Positions 32,770-39,794 of a stretch of DNA of 39,794 nucleotides are shown piece after piece. The stretch comes from JAEUMW01 sp039807745 (GTDB lineage: Bacteria > Pseudomonadota > Gammaproteobacteria > Burkholderiales > JAEUMW01), in assembly GCA_039807745.1 (NCBI GenBank), contig JBDHRV010000013.1:1-39794 (forward strand). The letters are read 5' to 3'. Every line of letters begins with the position of its first letter. Position 1 is the first letter of the stretch. Position numbers and translations under genes: made by a program. Below the pieces are notes generated by a model. The model was not told the origin of the DNA and searched no databases. It saw nothing but the letters and a program-made list of their open reading frames with translations.

Positions 32770-33117
32770 TTATGCGCTCCAGAGGATCTGAACCGACCAG
32801 GCGCCGTAGAGCACCAGGGCGAGGATGACGAGCACCTGCAGGGCGAGCCTCAGGCCCGTAGGCTTCACATAGTCCATGAAAATGTCGCGCACGCCGATCC
32901 AGGCATGGAGCAGCAGGCTGATGACCGCCAGGAGCGCGGCGAAGCGCACGAATCCGTGACTCCACAGGGCCTTCCAGCCGGCGTAATCGGCGGTCGGCTG
33001 AAGGGCTATCGCAACCACGATGATGAGCGTGAACACTGTCAGCACCACCGCCGTCACGCGCTGTACCAGCCAGTCGCGCAGGCCGTAATGGGCTCCGACC
33101 ACGATGCGCTTCACCAT
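32770..33117 (-). CDS. sdhD: Succinate dehydrogenase membrane anchor SdhD
   Basis: This 115-residue protein has three transmembrane helices (about 20-42, 55-75 and 90-112). The histidine in SLLLHAWIGVRD is the probable heme b ligand, and RDIFMDYVKP follows as in SdhD proteins. With SdhC it forms the quinone site and anchors SdhAB. It overlaps the end of sdhC by seven bases and ends one base before sdhA. Confidence 0.93.
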   Translation of the reverse strand: MVKRIVVGAHYGLRDWLVQRVTAVVLTVFTLIIVVAIALQPTADYAGWKALWSHGFVRFAALLAVISLLLHAWIGVRDIFMDYVKPTGLRLALQVLVILALVLYGAWSVQILWSA

Positions 33118-33494
33118 AGTTTCACCCCCAGCACGGCGGTCAGAATCAGGCTTACGGCGAGCACCGCGGCGCTGCTGCTGCGGGCCGCCGCGAGCTCACC
33201 GCCGATGTGCAGGTCGAGGAGAAGGAAGCGGATACCTGCGCACAGGTGGTGCAGGAATGCCCACAGGAGTGCCAGCAGAACCAGCTTGACGATCGGATGA
33301 GCGACGAAGGCAACCATCCCTTCATAGGTCGCGGCCGAGGAGAGACTGCGCTCCAGCAGATAGAGGCACAGCGGGATCAGGAGAAACATCAGCACACCGC
33401 TCACGCGATGCAGGATCGACACGAATCCGGGCATCGGCAAGCGGATCTTGGCGAGATCCAGGTGCTTGGGTCGGCGTTTGACAATGCTACTCAT
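33111..33494 (-). CDS. sdhC: Succinate dehydrogenase cytochrome b556 subunit SdhC
   Basis: This 127-residue, three-helix protein has the SdhC signature ILHRVSGVLMFLL (His29) near the first helix and LHHLCAGIRFLLLDLH (His82/His83) in the second, which supplies the heme ligand. It is the first gene of the operon. The ATG at 33494 is preferred over an ATG two codons upstream, because AAGGAAGG abuts the upstream one but is correctly spaced from the downstream one. About 150 bases separate it from gntR. Confidence 0.93.
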   Translation of the reverse strand: MSSIVKRRPKHLDLAKIRLPMPGFVSILHRVSGVLMFLLIPLCLYLLERSLSSAATYEGMVAFVAHPIVKLVLLALLWAFLHHLCAGIRFLLLDLHIGGELAAARSSSAAVLAVSLILTAVLGVKLW

Positions 33495-33597
33495 GGTCAT
33501 CCTTCCTTATTTATTAGAGGTTTGCAATCCTGTCTCCCAACCGACCTTCCGAAGCTTGCGGACAACCGCCCGGCTCTCGCGTCGACCAAGCAGATCC

Positions 33598-33619
33598 CGG
33601 TGCGAACCCAACCGCACCG
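33598..33619. other. Inverted repeat between gntR and sdhC
   Basis: CGGTGCG (33598-33604) and CGCACCG (33613-33619) are perfect arms around an eight-base loop. It could be a weak gntR terminator without a T tract, or an operator ahead of sdhC. I see no strong promoter in the rest of this 150-base gap, so sdhC may depend partly on read-through from gntR. Confidence 0.35.
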
Positions 33620-33647
33620 AGGCAACCCATCGTCGTGCAATGCCGCG

Positions 33648-34382
33648 TCATGTAATTCTGTTCTGATAGTGATGATGCGCGGTGTGAAACAGGCTCGCCC
33701 GTATCTCCACCGGTTTGTCGCCAAAGGTGTGTGCCACCCGATCGACCCGCAGTAGCGGCGTTCCGGGGGGTACCTCGAGCAGCCGGTTCTCCTCCTCGCC
33801 GGAGGCGACCGCCTTGATGCGCTCGCGCACCTCGATAATCCGTACGCCGAACTGCGACTCGTACATGCTGTAGAGCTTGCACTCGTGCTGCTCGATGACG
33901 GCGCTCGACAGTCCGCGGAATAGCGCAGCCGGAATACGCACCTCCTCGAACTCCACCAACTCGCCCGCAATGCGAAACCGCCGGCGCACGAGGAAAACGC
34001 CCGCCCCCGGCGCCAAATCGAGCAGGCGTGCCGTCAGGGCGTCGGCTTTTGCGCGGCGGCACTCGAGCAGCTCGGGCGTGGGGTGGACATCCTCGCCACT
34101 ATCCGGCGTAATTCGCGTGAAGTAGTATTTGCGTCGCTCCTCCGCGTGGGAGGCGACGAAAGTGCCCTTGCCCTGGTGACGAATCAGCAGATTCTGGTCG
34201 GCGAGCTCGTTGATGGCCTTGCGAACGGTGCCTTGGCTGACGTTGAAGCGGCTGGCAAGCTCGATCTCGCTCGGGATCGGCTCGCCAGGCCCCCATTCGC
34301 CGGCCATGAGGCTCTGCGTGATCAGCGACTTGATTTGTTGATAGAGCGGCTGAAACGCAGGCGAAGAGAAGGCTTCCTTCAT
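33648..34382 (-). CDS. GntR-family regulator, HutC/UTRA subfamily
   Basis: This 244-residue transcription factor has a winged helix-turn-helix (about 10-75, with PLYQQIKSLI, IPSEIELASRFNVSQGTVRKAI) and a UTRA ligand-binding domain (about 95-240). The UTRA fold in this family binds small organic effectors. It lies between the sdh operon, on its own strand, and divergent mdh, so it is a likely local regulator of the TCA genes; the ligand is unknown. The ATG at 34382 has no ribosome binding site, and a TACAAT element sits eight bases before it, which suggests a leaderless message. Confidence 0.9.
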   Translation of the reverse strand: MKEAFSSPAFQPLYQQIKSLITQSLMAGEWGPGEPIPSEIELASRFNVSQGTVRKAINELADQNLLIRHQGKGTFVASHAEERRKYYFTRITPDSGEDVHPTPELLECRRAKADALTARLLDLAPGAGVFLVRRRFRIAGELVEFEEVRIPAALFRGLSSAVIEQHECKLYSMYESQFGVRIIEVRERIKAVASGEEENRLLEVPPGTPLLRVDRVAHTFGDKPVEIRASLFHTAHHHYQNRIT

Positions 34383-34387
34383 GGCGT

Positions 34388-34417
34388 GGATTGTACGCGT
34401 AAGCGAGGTAAAGAGTC
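34388..34417 (-). promoter_or_regulatory. Possible gntR promoter producing a leaderless mRNA
   Basis: On the minus strand TGGACT, 18 bases and TACAAT lie directly upstream of gntR. The -10 hexamer is 34393-34388, so transcription would begin at or next to the ATG at 34382. The -35 match is moderate (four of six). Confidence 0.4.
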
Positions 34418-34437
34418 CAGAATTCGTATATCTTTTA

Positions 34438-34449
34438 TCTTATATAAGA
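34438..34449. promoter_or_regulatory. TCTTATATAAGA palindrome, candidate GntR operator
   Basis: A perfect 12-base palindrome in AT-rich DNA of the gntR-mdh spacer, three bases upstream of the mdh -35 hexamer. Size and symmetry fit GntR-type operators; the link to the adjacent regulator is inference. Confidence 0.55.
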
Positions 34450-34452
34450 CGG

Positions 34453-34482
34453 TTGACATCGGCTTTGCGACTCGACTAGGAT
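34453..34482 (+). promoter_or_regulatory. Sigma70 promoter of mdh
   Basis: TTGACA (34453-34458), 18 bases and TAGGAT (34477-34482). The -35 is perfect and the -10 is moderate. The leader to the mdh ATG at 34636 would be about 145 bases; no gene is visible in it. Confidence 0.55.
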
Positions 34483-34635
34483 TCCGGCCATTCGACGCAG
34501 CCCCGTGTAGCGAGTGCGTCCGTTTCGCGAAGCGCTTTACCGCGGGCCCGCACAGTGGCGAGAATGCCTTCCAGTAGTCGCGTCGGCTTCGCGGTGCCCG
34601 TTTCGCACCACCCAACCCAAGGGAGCTCCTCCACC

Positions 34636-35622
34636 ATGAAAACCCCCGTTCGAGTCGCAGTGACCGGCGCCGCCGGCCAGATCGGTTATGCCTTGCTGTT
34701 CCGGATCGCCAGCGGCCAGATGCTCGGCCCCGATCAGCCCGTGATCCTGCAGATGCTCGATCTGCCGATCGAGAAGATGCAGCAGGCCCTGAAAGGGGTG
34801 ATGATGGAGCTCGAGGATTGCGCCTTCCCGCTGCTTGCGGGGATGGTCGGCTCCGGCGACCCGAAAGTCGCGTTCAAGGATGCCGATATTGCACTGCTGG
34901 TCGGTGCGAAACCGCGAGGACCCGGGATGGAGCGCAAGGATCTCCTGCTGGAGAACGCCAAGATCTTCGTCGAGCAGGGCAAGGCCTTGAACGCCGTCGC
35001 AGCACGCGGCGTGAAGGTGCTGGTGGTGGGCAACCCAGCCAATACCAACGCCTACATCGCGATGAAGTCGGCGCCCGATCTGGCGCCGGCAAATTTTACT
35101 GCCATGCTGCGTCTCGATCACAACCGGGCGCTGTCCCAGCTTGCCACCCGCACCGGCAAAGCGGTTGCCGATATCGAGAAGATGATCGTGTGGGGCAACC
35201 ACTCTCCCACCATGTATCCCGACATCCGTTTCGCAAGCATCGGCGGGACGCCGGTGCCGGAGTTGGTGAACGACGAGGCGTGGTATCGCAACACGTTCAT
35301 TCCTCTGGTCGGCAAGCGCGGCGCTGCCATCATCGAGGCGCGCGGGTCGTCATCCGCCGCTTCGGCGGCCAACGCGGCCATCGACCACGTACACGATTGG
35401 GTGCTCGGCACGGGCGGGAAATGGGTAACGATGGGCGTCCCGTCCGACGGCTCGTACGGCATCCCGGCCGAGATCATCTACGGCTTTCCAGTTACCTGCG
35501 CCGCGGGCAAGTATGAGCTCGTGAAGGGGCTCGAGATCGACGCGTTCTCGCGCGGGAAGATGGACGCCACGCTCAAGGAATTGCAGGAGGAACAGGACGG
35601 CGTGAAGGCCATGCTCGGCTGA
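34636..35622 (+). CDS. mdh: Malate dehydrogenase (NAD)
   Basis: This 328-residue enzyme oxidises malate to oxaloacetate. It shows the NAD-binding GAAGQIGYALL (11-21), substrate-binding arginines in KPRGPGMERKDLL (Arg94, Arg100), DHNRA (Arg164) and catalytic His189 in VWGNHSPTMYPD. This GAAGQI form, of about 328 residues, is the type usual in betaproteobacteria and resembles cytosolic rather than E. coli-type Mdh. The ATG at 34636 has GGGAG about nine bases upstream. It is divergent from gntR and followed by the CitE-like gene after 78 bases. Confidence 0.96.
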   Translation: MKTPVRVAVTGAAGQIGYALLFRIASGQMLGPDQPVILQMLDLPIEKMQQALKGVMMELEDCAFPLLAGMVGSGDPKVAFKDADIALLVGAKPRGPGMERKDLLLENAKIFVEQGKALNAVAARGVKVLVVGNPANTNAYIAMKSAPDLAPANFTAMLRLDHNRALSQLATRTGKAVADIEKMIVWGNHSPTMYPDIRFASIGGTPVPELVNDEAWYRNTFIPLVGKRGAAIIEARGSSSAASAANAAIDHVHDWVLGTGGKWVTMGVPSDGSYGIPAEIIYGFPVTCAAGKYELVKGLEIDAFSRGKMDATLKELQEEQDGVKAMLG

Positions 35623-35700
35623 TTACCGGCTGCGACGAAAAGCAGGGGTGGCGCCCGCGGCGCTATCCCCTCCCTATTCAATAGTCCCTTTCCCACACCA

Positions 35701-36702
35701 GTGAGCGATCTCATCTCCCCCAGCGAAGCCTTATTCAAGGGCGAGAAACCCTTCCCCATCATTCCCTCCTGTGAGCATTTCGCGGGCAGCGAGAAGCTGA
35801 TGCTGAAAGCGTTGCAGCTGCAGGAGGAAGTGGGCCCCATCTTCGACGTCACCTTCGACTGCGAGGACGGCGCCCCGACGGGCCAGGAACGTGCGCACGC
35901 CGAGATGGTAGTGCGATTGCAAAATTCCAGCGCGAACCGATTCCGGATGGCGGGTGTGCGGATTCACGACCACAGCCATTCCGCCTGGCGGCAGGACGTG
36001 GAAATCCTGATCGAAGGGGTCGGCGACATCACGGCGTACATCACACTGCCGAAGCCGACAGGCCTGGGCGAGGTGGCCGAGATGATCGACTACATTCAGA
36101 ACCGGGCCGCGCGCCGGGGCTTGCAACGCGAGATCCCGCTGCACGTGCTGATCGAGACCCACGGGGCGCTGCGCGATGTCGAGCGTATCGCCGCCTTGCC
36201 GTGGGTGCAGTCGCTGGACTTCGGGCTCATGGATTTCGTGAGCGGCCATCACGGTGCCATTCCTTCCGCGGCCATGCGCAGCCCCGGGCAGTTCGAACAT
36301 CATCTCGTCGTCAGGGCGAAGTCCGCGATCGTGGCTGCCGCCCTCGGCAACGGGCTGGTCGCGGCACACAACGTGTCGGTCGATCTCAAGAATGCCTACA
36401 ACACCTACCAGGATGCGTGGCGCGCGCGCAACGAGTTCGGATTCATGCGCATGTGGAGCGTGCATCCGACCCAGATCCGCCCGATCGTCGACGCGATGAA
36501 ACCGGAGTTGGAGGAAGTGAAGGACGCGGCGAGCATCCTCGTTGCCGCCCAGAAAGCGCAGTGGGGGCCGATTCGGCACGCCGGCAATCTGCACGACCGT
36601 GCTTCGTATCGTTACTATTGGGAAGTGCTGCAGAAGGCGCGCGTGTCAGGTGTTCCGCTGCCCGCCCAGGCCGAGGAGGCGTTTTTTCGCGGCGCCACTT
36701 GA
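35701..36702 (+). CDS. CitE-like / HpcH-HpaI family lyase
   Basis: The 333-residue product has a TIM-barrel fold of the HpcH/HpaI aldolase/citrate lyase beta family. Visible motifs are FDCEDGAP (52-59), the metal-binding IETHGALRDVE and LDFGLMDF further on. No citC, citD or citF is nearby, so it is not a subunit of classical citrate lyase. A malyl-CoA or citramalyl-CoA lyase or thioesterase activity is possible. A homologue beside mdh is common in betaproteobacteria. The GTG start at 35701 has no good ribosome binding site. It probably shares the mdh transcript, and acnA follows after about 95 bases. The physiological reaction is unknown. Confidence 0.8.
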   Translation: MSDLISPSEALFKGEKPFPIIPSCEHFAGSEKLMLKALQLQEEVGPIFDVTFDCEDGAPTGQERAHAEMVVRLQNSSANRFRMAGVRIHDHSHSAWRQDVEILIEGVGDITAYITLPKPTGLGEVAEMIDYIQNRAARRGLQREIPLHVLIETHGALRDVERIAALPWVQSLDFGLMDFVSGHHGAIPSAAMRSPGQFEHHLVVRAKSAIVAAALGNGLVAAHNVSVDLKNAYNTYQDAWRARNEFGFMRMWSVHPTQIRPIVDAMKPELEEVKDAASILVAAQKAQWGPIRHAGNLHDRASYRYYWEVLQKARVSGVPLPAQAEEAFFRGAT

Positions 36703-36797
36703 CCCTCGCCGCCAATACCGATGCGAACAGGGCGCTACGCCGCAGCGCACTTCCTCGCATACTTTCCCCGATCACAACGCAAAGAACAGGAGGCACC

Positions 36798-39653
36798 ATG
36801 CCGCACGACGCCTACAACACATTGAAGAAACTTCCGGGTGCGCCAGCGCCCGGAAAGTTCTATTCGTTGCCAGCGCTGGCCGAGACCTACCCGAGTGTGA
36901 AGCGTCTGCCGGTCTCGATCCGCATCGTGCTGGAGGCGGTGCTGCGCAACGTGGACGGCAGGAAGATCACCGAGGAGCACGTGACACAGCTTGCCAACTG
37001 GACGCCGAACGCTCCCCGTGTGGACGAGATCCCGTTCGTGGTCGCCCGCGTGGTCCTGCAGGATTTCACCGGTGTTCCGCTGCTGGCGGACCTGGCGGCG
37101 ATGCGCAACGTCGCCGACAAGATGGGCAAGAATCCGAAGGTCATCGAGCCCCTGGTGCCCGTCGACTTGGTCGTTGACCATTCGGTGATGATCGACTATT
37201 ACGGTACCGGCGACGCCCTGCAGAAGAACATGGCGCTCGAGTTCGAGCGCAATGGCGAGCGCTACCAATTCATGAAATGGGGCATGCAGGCATTCGACAC
37301 GTTCAAGGTGGTGCCTCCGGGCATCGGCATCGTGCATCAGGTGAACCTCGAATACCTCGCCCGCGGCGTGCACCGGAAAGATGGTGTGTACTATCCCGAC
37401 ACGCTCGTCGGAACCGATTCGCACACTACGATGATCAATGGCATCGGCGTCGTCGGCTGGGGCGTTGGCGGCATCGAAGCGGAAGCCGGTATGCTTGGCC
37501 AGCCGGTCTATTTCCTCACGCCCGACGTGGTCGGCGTCCATCTCAAGGGCCGTCTGCGGGAGGGTGTCACCGCGACGGATCTCGTCCTGACGATCACCGA
37601 GATGCTCCGCAAGCATAAGGTGGTGGGCAAATTCGTCGAGTTCTTCGGTGAAGGTACCGCGAGTCTGGCGCTTCCCGATCGCGCCACCATCGCCAACATG
37701 GCCCCGGAGTACGGCGCGACGATGGGTTTTTTCCCGGTCGACGAGAAGACCATTGCCTACTTCAAGGGCACCGGTCGCACCAAGGACGAAATCACCGCGT
37801 TCGAAAAGTACTTCGAGGCACAGGGCCTGTTCGGCATTCCGAAGGCAGGCGACATCGATTACACGAGCGTTCTCGAACTCGATCTTGCATCGGTTGCGCC
37901 GTCTCTGGCGGGTCCAAAGCGCCCGCAGGATCGCATCGAGATGGGGAATCTTAAGCGCCAGTTCACGAAGCTCTTTTCCGCGCCGGTCGCCGAGAATGGC
38001 TTCGCCAAGAAAGGCGAGGATCTCGGGCGGCGGTACACGACCAAGCTCGGCGCATTCAGCAGCGGCGCGACGATGCCTCTTTCGGGTGGCGGCATACAGG
38101 ATGACGAGTCGTTGAAGAATGGCGCACCCGCCGACGTGGTCGAAATGGTGGACAACCGCCCGACGCCAGATCAGGTCGTCGGCTCGCCGGGCGAAGCGCC
38201 GACCGACTTCGTGGCGATCTCGCATGGCGACGTGCTCATTGCAGCGATAACCTCGTGTACCAATACGTCCAACCCGGGCGTGCTGCTCGCAGCCGGTATT
38301 CTCGCGAAGAAGGCGGTGCAAAAGGGTCTGACGGTCAAGCCGCACATCAAGACTTCGCTCGCGCCCGGATCCCGCGTGGTGACCGATTACCTTACGCGGG
38401 CGGGCCTCCTGCCGTACCTCGAAAAGCTCGGCTTCCACGTCTCGGCTTACGGCTGCACCACTTGCATAGGCAATGCCGGACCGCTCGATCCCCACATCGA
38501 GGAAGTCATCACTCAGAACGATCTCGTTTGCTGCGCCGTCCTGTCTGGCAATCGCAACTTCGAAGCGCGGATCCATGCCAACATCAAGGCCAATTTCCTT
38601 GCCTCCCCGCCGCTCGTGGTGGCCTACGCCATAGCCGGCACGGTGCTCAAGGACTTGATGACTGAACCAGTCGGAACCGGTCGCGACGGCAAACCGGTCT
38701 GGATCGGCGACATCTGGCCGACCTCGGAGGAAGTCCAGAAGGTGATGCGGTACGCCACCGACGCCAAGACCTTCCAGCGGCTGTACGGCGATTTCACCCA
38801 GGACAATCCGCTGTGGCAAGCCGTGCCATCAGCGTCCGGCCAGGTCTACAACTGGCCGATTTCGACGTACATTGCGGAGCCGCCTTTCTTCGGCGAATTC
38901 GGCATGCAGCCGGGCAGCACCGGCAACATCACGGGGGCACGAGCCCTCGGCATCTTCGGTGACTCGGTCACTACCGACCACATCAGCCCGGCCGGCTCGA
39001 TCAAGCCCACTTCGCCCGCTGGCAAGTATCTGCAGGCCAAAGGTGTCGGCGTCATCGACTTCAACAGTTACGGCTCGCGGCGCGGGAACCACGAAGTCAT
39101 GATGCGGGGCACTTTCGCGAACGTGCGGATCAAGAATCTGATGTTGCCGCTGAAAGCCGACGGCACGCGGGTCGAGGGCGGCCTCACCCTCCTCCAGCCC
39201 ACCGGTGAGGAGATGTCGATCTACGACGCGGCGATGCGGTACATCGCCGCGGGCACGCCGACCGTCGTCTTCGGCGGTGAAGAATACGGCACCGGGTCCT
39301 CGCGCGACTGGGCCGCCAAAGGCACGCAGCTTCTGGGCGTGAAAGCCGTGGTGGCGCGCAGTTTCGAACGCATCCATCGCTCCAATCTGGTCGGCATGGG
39401 CGTTCTGCCGCTTCAGTTCAAGGGCAGCGACAGCGTCGAATCGTTGCGGATCAAGGGGGACGAGGAGTTCGACATCTTCGGTCTCGACGACATTCGCCCG
39501 CAGCAGGACATCACCTTGGTGATCCGCCGCGCCGACGGATCGAGTCAGGAGGTCACCGTGCTGTCCCGTATCGACACACCGATCGAGGTCGACTATTACA
39601 AGCACGGCGGCATTCTTCCGTACGTGCTGCGGGAACTCGTGGCTGCGGCCTGA
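36798..39653 (+). CDS. acnA: Aconitate hydratase A
   Basis: This 951-residue [4Fe-4S] enzyme isomerises citrate to isocitrate. The cluster ligands are Cys487 in TSCTNTSNP and Cys553/Cys556 in GCTTCIGNAG; their spacing (66 and 3) equals that in E. coli AcnA. The C-terminal swivel domain has GDSVTTDHISPAG and YGTGSSRDWAAKG. It is about 55 residues longer than E. coli AcnA, because of a Gly/Asp-rich stretch (about 415-470) before the first ligand. ATG at 36798 has AGGAGG seven bases upstream. AcnD of the 2-methylcitrate pathway is an alternative, but the TCA neighbours favour AcnA. It converges on the rRNA operon. Confidence 0.93.
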   Translation: MPHDAYNTLKKLPGAPAPGKFYSLPALAETYPSVKRLPVSIRIVLEAVLRNVDGRKITEEHVTQLANWTPNAPRVDEIPFVVARVVLQDFTGVPLLADLAAMRNVADKMGKNPKVIEPLVPVDLVVDHSVMIDYYGTGDALQKNMALEFERNGERYQFMKWGMQAFDTFKVVPPGIGIVHQVNLEYLARGVHRKDGVYYPDTLVGTDSHTTMINGIGVVGWGVGGIEAEAGMLGQPVYFLTPDVVGVHLKGRLREGVTATDLVLTITEMLRKHKVVGKFVEFFGEGTASLALPDRATIANMAPEYGATMGFFPVDEKTIAYFKGTGRTKDEITAFEKYFEAQGLFGIPKAGDIDYTSVLELDLASVAPSLAGPKRPQDRIEMGNLKRQFTKLFSAPVAENGFAKKGEDLGRRYTTKLGAFSSGATMPLSGGGIQDDESLKNGAPADVVEMVDNRPTPDQVVGSPGEAPTDFVAISHGDVLIAAITSCTNTSNPGVLLAAGILAKKAVQKGLTVKPHIKTSLAPGSRVVTDYLTRAGLLPYLEKLGFHVSAYGCTTCIGNAGPLDPHIEEVITQNDLVCCAVLSGNRNFEARIHANIKANFLASPPLVVAYAIAGTVLKDLMTEPVGTGRDGKPVWIGDIWPTSEEVQKVMRYATDAKTFQRLYGDFTQDNPLWQAVPSASGQVYNWPISTYIAEPPFFGEFGMQPGSTGNITGARALGIFGDSVTTDHISPAGSIKPTSPAGKYLQAKGVGVIDFNSYGSRRGNHEVMMRGTFANVRIKNLMLPLKADGTRVEGGLTLLQPTGEEMSIYDAAMRYIAAGTPTVVFGGEEYGTGSSRDWAAKGTQLLGVKAVVARSFERIHRSNLVGMGVLPLQFKGSDSVESLRIKGDEEFDIFGLDDIRPQQDITLVIRRADGSSQEVTVLSRIDTPIEVDYYKHGGILPYVLRELVAAA

Positions 39654-39671
39654 TTGGTCTGTTGCAAAATG

Positions 39672-39707
39672 AAAAAGCCTCACCCCGAGATGGGGTGAGG
39701 CTTTTTT
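39672..39707. terminator. Bidirectional terminator shared by acnA and the 5S rRNA gene
   Basis: AAAAAGCCTCACCCC (39672-39686), loop GAGAT, and GGGGTGAGGCTTTTTT (39692-39707). The GC-rich stem is flanked by A on one side and T on the other, so it yields a U tract in both directions: for acnA reading right and for the 5S RNA gene reading left. Confidence 0.92.
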
Positions 39708-39716
39708 GGGTAGGCA

Positions 39717-39794
39717 AGCCTGGCGGTGACCTACTTTCGCACGGGTGATCCGCACTATCATCGGCGCTGCGTCGTTTCACGGCCCTGTTCGGGA
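39717..39794 (-). rRNA. rrf: 5S ribosomal RNA, 3' part
   Basis: The minus strand reads CCCGAACAGGGCCGTGAAACG, then GCGCCGATGATAGTGCGGAT and GTGCGAAAGTAGGTCACCGCC, which is the 3' two thirds of a proteobacterial 5S rRNA. The 5' part lies outside the window. The 3' end near 39717 is set by the expected GGC tail that pairs with the missing 5' end. Confidence 0.95.

Noticed and set aside
36201..36797. N-terminal extension of aconitase across the end of the CitE-like gene.
   Set aside because: The frame is open by chance; the ATG at 36798 has AGGAGG upstream and the protein begins there like other AcnA proteins.
36735..38819. A 694-codon minus-strand frame opposite acnA.
   Set aside because: Antisense shadow of acnA, with no start context and no domain.

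Overview
The window is GC-rich chromosomal DNA from a bacterium that looks like a betaproteobacterium (Rhodocyclales, Burkholderiales or Nitrosomonadales type). The evidence is gene order. dapE is followed by prmB. A 4.5S RNA-dnaX-ybaB-recR-rluB block is present. A TCA block runs sdhCDAB-sdhE-gltA-sucA-sucB-lpd-zapE, with a GntR gene and a divergent mdh-(CitE-like)-acnA arm. The species cannot be named from the sequence alone. I see no phage, insertion sequence, CRISPR array or plasmid function.

Layout. 1-983 (+): the end of dapE and all of prmB. 832-5147 (-): ffs (4.5S RNA), a pagL-type lipid A deacylase, dnaX, ybaB/ebfC, recR and rluB, with rluB running antisense into the 3' end of prmB. 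5281-19273 (+): an acetate island. It holds acs, a metallo-beta-lactamase-fold hydrolase, a 65-residue membrane protein, a symporter-histidine kinase fusion (CrbS/MxtR type), a single-domain receiver, a membrane pseudokinase fused to a DnaQ-type exonuclease, a CBS/DUF294 nucleotidyltransferase, a FixJ/LuxR-type response regulator (CrbR/ErdR type), a DUF4212 small subunit and its sodium:solute symporter. 19371-19463: tRNA-Ser(GGA). 19771-34382 (-): gntR and the TCA block, extended downstream by prpE. 34636-39653 (+): mdh, a CitE-like lyase and acnA. The right edge is the 3' part of a 5S rRNA gene on the minus strand, so an rRNA operon converges on acnA and shares a bidirectional terminator with it.

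How the genes fit together. Acetate or a similar short acid would enter through the DUF4212/symporter pair and be activated by Acs; propionate would be activated by PrpE. The acyl-CoA feeds a citric acid cycle of which most enzymes are encoded here (citrate synthase, aconitase, 2-oxoglutarate dehydrogenase, succinate dehydrogenase, malate dehydrogenase). The kinase and LuxR-type regulator are the expected transcriptional switch. Inverted repeats centred near -44 sit next to good sigma70-like promoters in front of both acs and the symporter pair.

The least described part is the middle of the acetate island. A degenerate, membrane-anchored histidine kinase has lost its phospho-acceptor histidine but carries a complete DEDDh exonuclease. 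It is translationally coupled to a receiver protein and followed by a GlnD-like nucleotidyltransferase with CBS domains. I suggest, as inference only, a nucleotide-based control layer on acetate metabolism. Other points are a pagL gene wedged between ffs and dnaX, an EF-hand-like loop and a long charged insertion in the symporter, and a perfect TCTTATATAAGA palindrome between gntR and mdh.
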